Source: Pricia mediterranea (lineage in GTDB: Bacteria > Bacteroidota > Bacteroidia > Flavobacteriales > Flavobacteriaceae). Taken from it: a stretch of 64,000 nt of DNA. Shown piece after piece: positions 1 to 9,800 of the stretch; the stretch's first letter is position 1, and each line of letters begins with the position of its first letter. The stretch is from NCBI RefSeq assembly GCF_032248455.1, contig NZ_JAVTTP010000001.1:1982501-2046500 (forward strand), in the 5' to 3' direction. A program made the position numbers and the translations under genes. The notes under the pieces are model-generated. The model was not told where the DNA came from. It saw only the letters and a program-made list of their open reading frames with translations, and did not search any database.

Positions 1-336
1 CTGGACGTCTGGCGCTGTGGTTTCGGTTAATTTATCCCACCAGACTTTACGGGTGAATGAATTCCCTTCTCCTGTCTGTCCTCGGCTTCCTTAAAAAAGT
101 TGACCGCGTTGATGGCACCTACTGAATCGGGCAGTACAAAACGGGTACCGATTTTTCGGCCGGTAAGGTCCCCGGGATATTCACCACATGACCGCCTCCG
201 CCAATAGCAGATTCATTTCTGCATTCGTCAATATCCGCTTTGGGGAATCACAGGCCAAAATAGTCTCTGAGTGCAGCTCGGACCAGGAGGCAAAATCATC
301 GGGCCTCCCATAAAAAAATCCTTTTGAGCATCCCTT
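1..336 (-). pseudogene. SusD/RagB-like (SusD-like_2 type) pseudogene fragment
   Basis: Reading the minus strand from about 336 downward gives three out-of-frame pieces of a SusD-like lipoprotein C-terminus. Piece one (336-181) holds DDFASWSELHSETI and the typical TNAEMNLLLAEAV motif, then stops. Piece two (182-about 55) reads GTRFVLPDSVGAINAVNF. Piece three (about 66-1) reads FTRKVWWDKLTETTAPDVQ, and VWWDK is a hallmark near the end of SusD-like_2 proteins. At least two frame changes are needed, and the stretch expected between the AEA motif and the GTRF segment seems missing. The N-terminal two thirds is absent, because a stop lies at 337-339. It continues past the left window edge. The identification is by motif recognition, not alignment. 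Confidence 0.7.
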
Positions 337-505
337 CTATGAACTAATTAAGAATAAAATTAAATAAATCATAAATATAGGCGATATTAATATTAGAATC
401 CAAATCAATAAATTCACCGAGAAGTAATCGTACAGAGAAAAGAATATTCATACCAACCCAAAAGATCTTAAATTCCTATCTTGTCAATGTTAAAATCCCA
501 GAATC

Positions 506-1912
506 ATGAGTCAGGAAAAAAAACCGATTACCCACCGATCCGATGTAGGCGATGACGAGAAGAATCCACATGGTCCGAAGTCGGACTCCAGGAGAAACTT
601 TGTAAAAAAGGGCGCTATGGCTTTCATGGCCGGCGGCATCCTACCTGCTTTTAGCGCTAAAAGCTACGCGAACATCATAGGCGCTAACGAGACTATCAAT
701 GTTTCTGTGATGGGTGTCAATAGCCGGGGCAACGCCTTGGCGCAGAATTTCGCGTCCCAAAAGAATTCGAAGGTAATCCACGTTTGTGATGTTGATAGTC
801 GCGCGATTACAAAGTGTATCGCCGCGTTAAAAGAGCGCCAGAACGGGAAAGTGGAATCCTTTACCGATTTCCGAAAATCATTGGAAAGCAAAGATGTGGA
901 TGCCCTTGTCATTGCGGCTCCGGACCATTGGCACGCCCCCGCATCGCTGATCGCGTTAGAGACCGGCAAACATGTGTACGTTGAAAAACCCGTTAGCCAC
1001 AACCCGCACGAGGGCGAAATCTTGGTCGAAGCGGCCAAAAAATACGGGAAGGTCGTGCAAATGGGCAATCAGCGCCGATCGTGGCCGAACGTGATCGAAG
1101 CGATACAGGCATTAAAAGACGGGGTGATCGGCAGGGTCTATTACGGAAAGGGATGGTACACCAATAACCGCGGCCCGATAGGTGTCGGCAAGGAGGTAGC
1201 CGTTCCGGAATGGCTCGATTGGGACCTATGGCAAGGGCCGGCCCCGAGAAAAGAGTATAAAGATAATATTGTACACTACGACTGGCACTGGCGTTGGCAC
1301 TGGGGCACTGGAGAGGCCCTGAATAACGGCACCCATATGGTTGACCTCTTGCGCTGGGGCATGGAGGCCGATTATCCGACCAAAGTAAGCTCCAACGGGG
1401 GCCGGTACCGTTATGACGATGATTGGGAGACGCCCGACACCCAGATTATCAACCTCGATTTTGACGGTGAAAAAACCATGTCTTGGGAAGGCCGTAGCTG
1501 CAATGGCAAACCAATCGAAGGAACTTCCGTGGGAGTCGTTTTTTACGGGGAGAACGGAAGCCTCCTAATTCCATCAGGAAACAGCTATACCCAGTTCGAC
1601 CTTAAGGGCGAGGTGGTCAAGGAAGTCAAGAACACCGAAGTTATAGATGCCCTGAACAGAAGCAACCCGGCGGAAAAACTGGATGCCCTGCATATCCAAA
1701 ATATGTTCGATGCCATAAAAAATGGCGGGACTTTGCATTCCGATGTCGATTCCGGACACAAAAGCACGCTTTTGGTGCAGTTGGGCAATATTTCCCAACG
1801 GGTGGGCCGTTCTTTGGATATCGACCCTAAAGACGGACACATTATAAAAGATAAGGATGCGCAAAAATTGTGGAGTAGGGAGTATGAAAAGGGATGGGAA
1901 ATGAAGTTGTGA
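506..1912 (+). CDS. Tat-exported Gfo/Idh/MocA family oxidoreductase
   Basis: Predicted NAD(P)-dependent sugar or cyclitol oxidoreductase. A long N-terminus carries a twin-arginine signal (SRRNFVKKG, Arg29-Arg30) followed by a hydrophobic stretch, so the enzyme is probably exported folded with its cofactor. The Rossmann domain starts near residue 66 (VSVMGVNSRGNA), and the family EKP motif is at 160-162 (VYVEKPVSH). The C-terminal half is the usual Gfo/Idh/MocA alpha/beta domain. Its 468 residues are normal for the Bacteroidota/Planctomycetota exported subgroup. It opens a plus-strand run with a second family member and a NagA-like enzyme. A possible but imperfect -7 box lies at 477-484. The upstream 337-505 is AT-rich and shows no gene. 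The substrate cannot be read from sequence; relatives include glycoside 3-oxidising enzymes. Confidence 0.9.
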   Translation: MSQEKKPITHRSDVGDDEKNPHGPKSDSRRNFVKKGAMAFMAGGILPAFSAKSYANIIGANETINVSVMGVNSRGNALAQNFASQKNSKVIHVCDVDSRAITKCIAALKERQNGKVESFTDFRKSLESKDVDALVIAAPDHWHAPASLIALETGKHVYVEKPVSHNPHEGEILVEAAKKYGKVVQMGNQRRSWPNVIEAIQALKDGVIGRVYYGKGWYTNNRGPIGVGKEVAVPEWLDWDLWQGPAPRKEYKDNIVHYDWHWRWHWGTGEALNNGTHMVDLLRWGMEADYPTKVSSNGGRYRYDDDWETPDTQIINLDFDGEKTMSWEGRSCNGKPIEGTSVGVVFYGENGSLLIPSGNSYTQFDLKGEVVKEVKNTEVIDALNRSNPAEKLDALHIQNMFDAIKNGGTLHSDVDSGHKSTLLVQLGNISQRVGRSLDIDPKDGHIIKDKDAQKLWSREYEKGWEMKL

Positions 1913-1975
1913 AAATTTATCGATTTTGTGCGGTCAAGACAGTCAGACCGAGCTTTTCGACTCCGTTCAAGACAG

Positions 1976-2026
1976 GCGCAGTCGAGACCTCATCGGCCGC
2001 CAGGAGCTTTAAGTTCTCGACTGCGC
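1976..2026. repeat. Intergenic inverted repeat
   Basis: Between the two Gfo/Idh/MocA genes, the arm GCGCAGTCGAG (1976-1986) is matched by its exact reverse complement CTCGACTGCGC (2016-2026) across a 29-base loop. A partly related copy (TTTTCGACTCCGTTC) lies just before it near 1954-1968. From memory, CTCGACTGCGCTCGAAC-like words recur between genes in many flavobacterial genomes. It may be a dispersed repeat or a processing/termination hairpin. No T-run follows, so a classic terminator is unlikely. Confidence 0.6.
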
Positions 2027-2084
2027 TCGAACGGACAAACTATCAAATAGAGACCACAAAAGATGAATTAATTGATTACATCCT

Positions 2085-3077
2085 ATGAATTCCAGAAGAA
2101 CATTTATAGAAAGATTGGGCAAGGGCGCCGCTTTCTCCTCCTTGGCATTGAATACACCTTTCGGGGCCAACGCGCAGTGGCTCTCCCGGAACAAAGCAAA
2201 AAAAGTGTTTAGAATCGGGATTATCGGAGCCGAGAACTCCCATACCGCCGGTTTCGGTAAGCTTTTCAATATCGAAAAAGCTTACCCCGGAATGGAGGTT
2301 AAATATGTTTGGGGGGAGACCAAGGCCTTTGCGGAGAAGGCGATGGAACAAGGTCAAATTCCCAATCGCGTCGATAATCCGAACGATATGCTCGGAAAGA
2401 TCGACGGACTCATCGTGGACCACCGGCACGCTAAGTACCATCTAGATCCGGCCGTTCCCTTTATCGAGGCCGGCATACCAACTTTTATCGATAAGCCTTT
2501 CTGTTATCGCGCCAAGGAAGGCAAGGCCTTTCTGGAGCTTGCCGAAAAACTTGGCACTCCGGTGACCTCGTTCAGTTCTATCGCCAATAGCTACGACACC
2601 TTTGACATCAAAGAACAGCTTAAAACCATGGGGGAAATCAATCAGGTAGTACGCTACGGTCCAGTCGAACTGGATTCGGAATACGGCGGAATTTTCTTTT
2701 ACGGGGTGCACACCCTACAGCCCCTACTCTATCTTTTTGGCGACACCGTGGAGCGCGTCCGCATCCAAAATAACGGAAAAAACAGCACGGCAAGTCTCGT
2801 ATTCGAAGATGGTATGATGGCCACCATGGTCTTTACCACAACGCGCGGTTGGCGCACCTACGTAGAAAACAGCGAGGGCATAACGGAACTGAATTCCCGA
2901 TTGGAGGAAAAGCCGAACCCCGGTAAAAATTACGTCGACATGGTACACATGTTCAAAACCGGCGAGACTTCGCGAAGCAAAGAAAGTATCATCCATTGCG
3001 TTGCCGTGCTCGAAGCCCTTGAAAAATCGGTAGCCAACGAACAATGGGAAGAAGTAAAGAAATACGGCGAACTTTAA
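2085..3077 (+). CDS. Gfo/Idh/MocA-like oxidoreductase with Tat signal
   Basis: A shorter (330 residue) Gfo/Idh/MocA-fold protein. The N-terminus MNSRRTFIERLGKG followed by a small hydrophobic stretch and ANAQ looks like a Tat signal peptide. The nucleotide-binding segment is FRIGIIGAENSHTAGF near residue 42. The usual EKP is replaced by DKP at 136-138 (TFIDKPFCY). The C-terminal domain is short. It lies 172 bases after the first oxidoreductase and 9 bases before the NagA-like gene, so at least these last two are probably cotranscribed. The non-standard Rossmann loop and DKP motif suggest a divergent subfamily, and its activity could differ from dehydrogenation. The role is inferred from the cluster: modifying an amino-sugar-containing substrate in the periplasm. 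Confidence 0.8.
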   Translation: MNSRRTFIERLGKGAAFSSLALNTPFGANAQWLSRNKAKKVFRIGIIGAENSHTAGFGKLFNIEKAYPGMEVKYVWGETKAFAEKAMEQGQIPNRVDNPNDMLGKIDGLIVDHRHAKYHLDPAVPFIEAGIPTFIDKPFCYRAKEGKAFLELAEKLGTPVTSFSSIANSYDTFDIKEQLKTMGEINQVVRYGPVELDSEYGGIFFYGVHTLQPLLYLFGDTVERVRIQNNGKNSTASLVFEDGMMATMVFTTTRGWRTYVENSEGITELNSRLEEKPNPGKNYVDMVHMFKTGETSRSKESIIHCVAVLEALEKSVANEQWEEVKKYGEL

Positions 3078-3086
3078 AATTTCATT

Positions 3087-4295
3087 GTGAAATTACCGAA
3101 CATCCATATTCTTTTTGTTCTCATCTTAATCTTCCCGATGCCAATTCAAGCTCAAAAAATAGAAGGAATATTGTACAGCGACGGCAAACCGGTTTCAATT
3201 ACTTCGGATAACGGGAAAATAACGATAGTGTCTCCCTTGAAAAATGATGCCGCAGCTTCCAAAATCTATATCGCCCCTGGATTGATCGATATACAGATCA
3301 ACGGATATGTTGGAGTGGATTTTTCCGGTCCTGATTTAACGGTCGAGGGCGTTAAAAAAGCGACCAAAGCCTTGTGGAAGGCAGGTGTAACAAGCTATTA
3401 TCCTACCGTCATCACTAGTGACATCGAGCGGATAAAGTCCAATTTCGCCATCTTGGCCGAGGCACGTAAGGATCCGGAAATCGGATCCTCCATCCCCGGC
3501 TTCCATTTAGAGGGACCTTATATTTCCCCGATTGCGGGCTTCCGGGGCGCCCACTTGGAAAAATACATCAAGAAGCCTGATTGGGACGAATTTCAGGAAC
3601 TGCAAAAGGCGGCCGACGGCGGTATCGAACTGATTACCCTGGCCCCCGAGCTGGATGGTGCCATCCCGTTTATCCGCAAACTTGTCCAGAGCGGCGTTAC
3701 CGTATCCCTGGGCCATCACAACGGTTCGGCCAAAGATGTAGCGCTTGCCGTGGAGGCTGGCGCCAGATTATCGACCCATCTGGGTAACGGTTGTGCCAAC
3801 GAAATCAACCGGCACCACAATCCACTATGGCCGCAATTGTCGAGCGACGAGCTGACCATAAGTATTATTGCCGATGGCCATCACCTGACCCGGGAGGAAG
3901 TCCGTACTTTTTACAAAACGAAAGGAGTCGATAAGACCATTTTGGTCTCCGATGCCCTTGATCTGGCAGGACTCCCCCCAGGGGAATATACCCGCGGGGA
4001 GCGCACCCTCTTATTGACCCCGGACGTAGTCAAACTCCCCAAGGAAAACGTATTGGCGGGAGCTGCATCCCCCATTAGTAAATGTGTGGGCCAGGTCATG
4101 GAATATACCGGTTGCTCTTTGAAGGATGCCATTCAAATGGCCAGCACCAACCCTGCGGAATTCTTCGACCTGAACGAACGCGGAACTATCGAAACGGGCA
4201 AACGCGCCGACTTAATCCTGTTCACTATGAAAGACAACGAAATGACCATTGAGCAGACTTATGTTAAAGGAGAATTGGTCTTTGCCCGAGAATGA
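3087..4295 (+). CDS. Exported NagA-like N-acetylglucosamine-6-phosphate deacetylase family protein
   Basis: Amidohydrolase of the NagA family. Visible catalytic elements are HLEGP (140-144, metal-ligand Glu), SLGHHN (207-212, metal His), STHLGNG (229-235, metal His; canonical NagA has THLxNAM), IADGHH (261-266) and LVSDA (286-290, catalytic Asp). It starts at a GTG 9 bases after the previous stop. The first 23 residues (hydrophobic core ILFVLILIFPMPIQAQ) form a clear signal peptide, which cytoplasmic NagA lacks, and no internal start would remove it without cutting into the domain. The product is therefore expected in the periplasm, where a phosphorylated sugar is unlikely. It may deacetylate an unphosphorylated N-acetylamino sugar or hydrolyse another amide. 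Family placement is secure; the substrate is not. Confidence 0.85.
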   Translation: MKLPNIHILFVLILIFPMPIQAQKIEGILYSDGKPVSITSDNGKITIVSPLKNDAAASKIYIAPGLIDIQINGYVGVDFSGPDLTVEGVKKATKALWKAGVTSYYPTVITSDIERIKSNFAILAEARKDPEIGSSIPGFHLEGPYISPIAGFRGAHLEKYIKKPDWDEFQELQKAADGGIELITLAPELDGAIPFIRKLVQSGVTVSLGHHNGSAKDVALAVEAGARLSTHLGNGCANEINRHHNPLWPQLSSDELTISIIADGHHLTREEVRTFYKTKGVDKTILVSDALDLAGLPPGEYTRGERTLLLTPDVVKLPKENVLAGAASPISKCVGQVMEYTGCSLKDAIQMASTNPAEFFDLNERGTIETGKRADLILFTMKDNEMTIEQTYVKGELVFARE

Positions 4296-4314
4296 TTTTG
4301 CGATTAAGTTCATG

Positions 4315-4334
4315 TTTCATCGGTACCGATGAAA
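4315..4334. promoter_or_regulatory. Perfect 20-base palindrome, candidate operator
   Basis: The arm TTTCATCGGT is followed directly by its reverse complement ACCGATGAAA. It lies 20 bases after the NagA-like stop and about 100 bases before the Nramp-like gene. No T-run follows, so it is more like a repressor site with a central GGTACC than a terminator. A looser inverted repeat (CTTACG...CGTAAG, about 4404-4424) lies closer to the next start. No regulator can be assigned. Confidence 0.5.
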
Positions 4335-4433
4335 TGACAGTAAACAAAATGACATAGGAACTACGATAAAAATAGGCGACCTACTATTATCAAACGTTAA
4401 AGGTCTTACGTCTTACCGTCGTAAGTCAAACAC

Positions 4434-5702
4434 ATGGCAAAGCCACGTACCGGCCAGCTTATGAAAAATAAAACAGTATCAAAAAAAATTCTCCTAGCCT
4501 TAAGTGCTGTAGGACCAGGTCTGTTCCTAATCGGCTATAACATTGGTACGGGCAGCGTGACCACCATGGCCAAAACCGGGGCGGAACATGGCATGGGACT
4601 GTTTTGGGCCCTTATTCTCTCCTGTATTTTCACCTATATTTTGATGGTAGCCTACGGAAAAGTGACCTTGGTTTCAGGTAAGACCGCCCTGTTCAATTTC
4701 AAATCGGAATTCAAATACGGTTGGGTTTTGTCCCTTTACATTATAATCGCCCTGATCATCGGCGAGCTACTGGCCCTTATTGGGGTGATGGGCATCGTCG
4801 CCGATTTGGTGCAGGAAGGTATTCGGCTTGCCTTCGACGGTCTCATCGTCAATACATTTTACATCATTCTGGCCTTTGTAACCGTCCTTGCCTTCTTTCT
4901 TTGGTACGGACGCTATCAGACCTTTGAAAAGGCACTTACCATACTCGTGATTTTAATGGGATTATCGTTTGTAGTCGTTTTCTTTATGGTAAAGCCGAGT
5001 ATGTCCGTAATAGCCGAGGGGATGGTGCCCAGTATCCCCGATACGCCGGGAGCCTTGGGCCTTATTGCCGCCATAACGGGCACCACCTGCTCCGCTGCCG
5101 TATTCATCATGCGTAGTACCGTGGTGGCCGAAAAGGGATGGGGAATCAAAAATTTGAAACAGGAGAAGAAAGATGCGGGGGTATCGGCATCCATGATGCT
5201 CTTACTGAGCGGCGCCATCATGGCCGTTGCCGCGGGCACCTTGTACGTTTCGGGCCAGACCCTTGAAGATACAGTCGAAATGATATATCTTTTTGAGCCT
5301 ATTGGTGGAAAGGTGGCCGCCTTTATCCTGATCATCGGGATTGCAGGCGCGGGATTGTCAACTGTATTCCCAATCGTTCTGATCGCACCATGGCTGGTAT
5401 CCGATTATCGTGGCACACCGCGGAACATCCACTCGACCTTATCGCGTGTTCTTATTTTCATAGCGCTACTATTTACCTTTGGCAGTGTTTTTCTGGAAGA
5501 ACGCCCGCCGGCCCTCATGGTATTTTCACAGGCTTTTCAGGCCTGTATCCTTCCAGCGGTGGCCATCCCGATATTCATACTGATCAACAAGAAAAAATTA
5601 ATGCGGGAGCACACCGCCAAGACCAGATGGAACATCGGAATTATTGCCGTCATCCTCTTCTCCCTGCTCACTTCCTACTTCGCGATCGCGGAGTTCTTGT
5701 AA
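4434..5702 (+). CDS. Nramp-fold transporter lacking the DPGN and MPH metal motifs
   Basis: Multi-spanning membrane protein (about 11 helices) of the Nramp family fold. The TM1 segment is PGLFLIGYNIGTGSVTTMA (28-46). Canonical Nramp has DPGN here to bind Mn2+/Fe2+, while this protein has NIGT. The TM6 segment (about 208-228) reads IAAITGTTCSAAVFIMRS, where canonical Nramp has MPH. Both metal-ligand motifs are therefore absent, so transport of Mn2+ or Fe2+ is doubtful despite the fold. It sits between a NagA-like gene and nagB, which suggests an organic or amino-sugar-related solute, though that is inference. The ATG at 4434 is in frame with a second at 4461 (MKNKTVSKK). The latter gives a more usual short cytoplasmic N-terminus and may be the true start. 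Confidence 0.8.
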   Translation: MAKPRTGQLMKNKTVSKKILLALSAVGPGLFLIGYNIGTGSVTTMAKTGAEHGMGLFWALILSCIFTYILMVAYGKVTLVSGKTALFNFKSEFKYGWVLSLYIIIALIIGELLALIGVMGIVADLVQEGIRLAFDGLIVNTFYIILAFVTVLAFFLWYGRYQTFEKALTILVILMGLSFVVVFFMVKPSMSVIAEGMVPSIPDTPGALGLIAAITGTTCSAAVFIMRSTVVAEKGWGIKNLKQEKKDAGVSASMMLLLSGAIMAVAAGTLYVSGQTLEDTVEMIYLFEPIGGKVAAFILIIGIAGAGLSTVFPIVLIAPWLVSDYRGTPRNIHSTLSRVLIFIALLFTFGSVFLEERPPALMVFSQAFQACILPAVAIPIFILINKKKLMREHTAKTRWNIGIIAVILFSLLTSYFAIAEFL

Positions 5703-5754
5703 CCAGCAGTGAGAAGAAAATGCCAGAAAGCCTTAACAATTAATTTTATTATTG

Positions 5755-6513
5755 ATGAAAGAGTCCTTACAAATAGATAACCTGAAAGTAGAAGTCTATG
5801 AAACCTCTGATGCCATGGGCATGGCCGCGGCGGACTTTGTACAAGAAAAATTATCCGCGGCCATCGAAGAAAAAGGCAGTGCCAACATAATCTTGGCCAC
5901 GGGCGCCTCACAGTTCAAGTTCCTCAAGGCCCTAAAGGAAAGGGTTATCGATTGGCACAAGATCACGGTTTTCCATTTGGATGAATATCAGGGGATTTCC
6001 GATACGCATCCCGCCAGCTTCCGTAAGTATTTAAAGGATAGGATCCTCGATGCGGTTCAGCCGAAGGAAGTCCACTTCCTTAACGGGGATGCCGATGATT
6101 TAGAGACCGAGATGGACCGGTATGCCGAGATATTGCAAAAACATCCGATAGATATAGCCTGTATCGGGATCGGCGAAAACGCACATATCGCATTCAACGA
6201 CCCACCAGTAGCGGATTTCAAAGACCAAAAATTGGTCAAGTCGGTCATCTTGGACGAGGCTTGTAGAAAACAGCAATTGGGCGAGGGTTGGTTCCCCAGC
6301 CTTGACGAAGTGCCCGAGCGCGCCCTTACCTTAACTATACCCGCTATAATGGCTTGCAAAGCCATCAGTTGCGTAGTGCCCGATGAGCGCAAGGCGGAAG
6401 CCGTGTACAATACCCTCAACAACGAAATCAATACAGATGTTCCGGCCACTATCCTAAGGCGGCACGAACAGACCCGAATGTTTTTGGATACGGCCTCGGC
6501 GACGAATTTATAG
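5755..6513 (+). CDS. nagB: Glucosamine-6-phosphate deaminase
   Basis: Converts glucosamine-6-phosphate to fructose-6-phosphate and ammonia, the step that feeds amino sugars into glycolysis. Numbered from the ATG at 5755 (a TTG directly before it is not needed), the protein is 252 residues. The glucosamine/galactosamine isomerase fold shows the substrate loop ATGASQF (48-54), the catalytic Asp in FHLDEY (D76), and the ring-opening His in GENAHIAFNDP (H144). E. coli NagB is slightly longer (266), and allosteric residues cannot be judged here. No signal peptide is present, so it is cytosolic. It follows the Nramp-like gene by 52 bases and probably shares its transcript. It is the metabolic anchor pointing to amino-sugar catabolism for the whole 0.5-11.7 kb block. 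Confidence 0.92.
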   Translation: MKESLQIDNLKVEVYETSDAMGMAAADFVQEKLSAAIEEKGSANIILATGASQFKFLKALKERVIDWHKITVFHLDEYQGISDTHPASFRKYLKDRILDAVQPKEVHFLNGDADDLETEMDRYAEILQKHPIDIACIGIGENAHIAFNDPPVADFKDQKLVKSVILDEACRKQQLGEGWFPSLDEVPERALTLTIPAIMACKAISCVVPDERKAEAVYNTLNNEINTDVPATILRRHEQTRMFLDTASATNL

Positions 6514-6730
6514 ATTTTCCGGCACCAGTCTGCCGACATACCTGAACGAAAGTTCCATCATACCCAGTCCTCCGCTCTTTCAGAGACCACGGGAATTTCA
6601 ATGTAGAATAATCACCACCCCCTGATTTTTTTTGGCATCTCAGCGCTACGTGGGATGCCGTTTCCAGAAATGGAAGCCCCCCGTTGTGCTGACAAGTACG
6701 CTCAGCCTTTACGACGTAGATTTGGCAAAT

Positions 6731-6747
6731 ATTATGTCGGACATAAT
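6731..6747. promoter_or_regulatory. GntR/FadR-like operator upstream of susC
   Basis: Perfect 8+1+8 palindrome: ATTATGTC-G-GACATAAT. The core GTCGGAC fits the GTnnnAC pattern of FadR-subfamily GntR regulators, and such a regulator is encoded at 11774-12508. It ends 13 bases before the -7 box at 6761, so it overlaps the expected -33 region, a good position for repression. The rest of the 339-base gap (6514-6852) holds one short hairpin (GGCATC 6634-6639 / GATGCC 6654-6659) and no gene. Confidence 0.6.
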
Positions 6748-6760
6748 GAAAAACTTTTGA

Positions 6761-6768
6761 TATCTTTG
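6761..6768 (+). promoter_or_regulatory. Bacteroidota -7 promoter element for susC
   Basis: TATCTTTG is an exact match to the TAnnTTTG -7 consensus, 84 bases before the susC start. No good TTTG -33 box is visible at the expected distance, where the palindrome 6731-6747 lies instead. Confidence 0.55.
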
Positions 6769-6852
6769 GGAAGATTTACCGATATATGTTAAAAGCTCGT
6801 TAACGGGCCGAGTTGCGAATACCTATAAATACACTAACTTAATTAGACTAAC

Positions 6853-9800
6853 ATGACTCAAAAAATTCAGTATGCCTTGACGTTTGTGACCTTGCTGTTC
6901 ATGCAAGTGGCAACAGCTCAAGAAACCACGGTCACAGGGGTTGTTTCCGACGCAGAGGGAATACCGATACCCGCCGTAAACGTGGTTGAAAAAGGAACTA
7001 CGAACGGCACCTCCACCGATTTCGACGGAAATTACACCATCGATGTCGGCGAAGGGGCCACCCTGGTCTTTTCTTCTATGGGCTTCGGCTCGCAGGAAGT
7101 AGCGGTAGCGGGTCAAGAGACCATTAACGTTACTCTTTCCGAAGATTCACAGCAATTGGACGAGGTCGTGGTCACGGCCTTGGGGATTACAAGGGAAAAG
7201 AAATCCTTGGGATATGCTATTACCGAACTCCAATCTGATGACATAAACACTATCAAGGATGCCAACGTCGCAAATTCCCTAGTAGGTAAAGTGGCCGGAC
7301 TAACGGTTAGTCAATCCGGTGGGGCAGGTTCTGGTTCACGTATTGTGATCAGGGGCAACAATTCCATTACCGGCAGAAATCAGGCATTAATTGTGGTCGA
7401 TGGCATTCCTATCAACGATTCGGGAAACGAATCCGGCGGTAGCGTCTACAATAGCTCTGTTTCCGGAGGCGGTATTACAGACATCAACCCAGAGGATATT
7501 GAAAGTGTTTCGGTACTCAAGGGTCCGAATGCAGCTGCATTGTATGGATCACGAGCTGCCGCAGGTGCCATCGTCATCACCACTAAAAGCGGTGCGCGAT
7601 CTACAGGACTTGGAGTTTCACTAAATTCGAACATTACCACCGAGCGGCCCATGTTTCTGCCCGACTATCAGAACACTTACGGTCAAGGTACCAACGGTAC
7701 GGTCTATCCCGATCTAGAAGGTTTGGGTGGTTCGTCTTGGGGTTCAGTACTGAACGGAGCGTCACAACTATACTTTGATGGTTCGCAAAAGCCATATACT
7801 GCGCAAGGTAACAACGTTTCCAACTTTTTTGAGACAGGGGTTCAAAATATCAATTCCATTGCCCTGACCGGGGGTGGAGAAACCTATAATGCCCGGCTTT
7901 CCTATACCAATAACAATACCTCTACAATTTTGCCCAATTCCGGTCTCGAAAGCCATAATTTTAATCTTAGGGCAATGACCGATCTTTCGGACAAGCTCAG
8001 TTTTGATGCAAAAGTGACCTATTTTACTCAAAACTTGAATAACAGGGTCTCCCTCGGCTCTGAAGGTGTATTGGCCTATGTATACGCCATGCCTCGAAAT
8101 GTTAGAACGTCAGATCTTAAAAGGTATCAGGTGGAAAACCCTACCCTATACGACCCCGATAACAACATTAGTGATTACGACGTCATCAGTTATACCGGAC
8201 AAGGCAAGAGCACGGGCAACCCCTACTGGATATTAGGGGAAGATAGCAATAAAGAAAACAGGGACCGTTTTCTTGGGTTGGCGAAACTCGACTATAAGTT
8301 CAACGATTGGTTATCTGTATTCGTTCGGATGAGTGGCGATGTTACCAACATCGGTACATCGCGGATAACAGCCGAAGGAAATCATTTCTCGAGGTTCGGC
8401 GGACTCGGTTTCTCCGAGACGAAAATTACCGAACTGAACTCCGATTTTCTTTTCAGTGCCAACCGCGATATAACCGAAAAACTGAATGTGGCGGCCAACT
8501 TGGGCGGAAATCTTTTGAAGACGGTTAAGAGGGAAATGGAAATCACCGGGTCTAGGTTCAAAATACCGAACAGACACATTCTGGCCAATACTCAGGAACA
8601 GACCACAAGACACGAACCTAATGCCATTAAAAAAGTAAATTCGCTCTATGCCACCCTTAATTTTGCTTATGACGATTTTCTTTATTTGGACTTAACGGGA
8701 AGAAACGACTGGTCGTCGACCCTGCCAGAACAAAACAGGTCTTTTTTCTATCCTTCAGTAAACGTTTCCCTTTTAACACATCGTTTCATCGATCCCGAAA
8801 GGAAGGTGCTCGACCTGCTCAAAATTCGGGGCAGTTGGGCCCAAGTGGGTAACGACACAGGTGCCTATCAGCTCTTGCAGACGTACCCAGTGAGTACCAT
8901 CGGATATCTAGGACTGACCGTATTGGGCTTTCCCGATGTTAAGTTTAATCCGGACTTAAAGCCCGAAAGCGTAACCTCTTCCGAAATCGGGTTCGAGGCA
9001 CGGTTGTTCCAGAATAGACTACATGCCGATTTTTCCTATTACGACATCCTTACGGAAGACATGATTTTTAGGACCCCGGTCAATCCCGCTACAGGATACA
9101 GTTTCTTTTTGGACAACTTTGGCGAGGTGCAGAACAAAGGTTTTGAATTTCAGCTCGGGGGCGCTCCCATCAGAAACGATAGCTTCACTTGGGAAGTGGA
9201 TCTCAACTATTCCAAAAACGATAACACGGTCAACGAAATGATCGAGGAGTTGGAAACGGTCGTCTTGAACACCACTAATAGCGGCAATGTATCGATAAGA
9301 GCTCAAATTGATGGGGGTATCGGCGATATCTACGGTACGGTATGGGACACCGACGACCAAGGTAACTTTTTGGTCAACGCGGAAGGCCTCCCTATAGCCT
9401 CATCCGAACCTGTGTTGATCGGAAATTCTCAGCCGGATTGGCAGGGAGGAATCACTAATACTTTCAACTATAAAAATCTATCTATGCGTTTCTTGGTAGA
9501 TGGCAGGTTTGGCGGAAAGGTATATTCGGCCACATCGGCTGCATTGGATGCCGCTGGGGTATCCGAGAGAAGTTTACAATATCGCGAAGAAGGCATCGTA
9601 CTTGATGCGGTCAACAGCGAGACCGGGGAACAAAATACCGAAAGGATATCGGGTCAACGCTATTGGCAAGAGTTTTCATCGATTGCAGAGAACTACATCT
9701 ATGACCAGACAAATATTCGCCTGAGGGAGTTTTCGTTAACCTATAGCCTGCCCAGCAAGTTCTCGGAATCCATCGGGGTCAATTCCGCCTCTCTGGGGGT

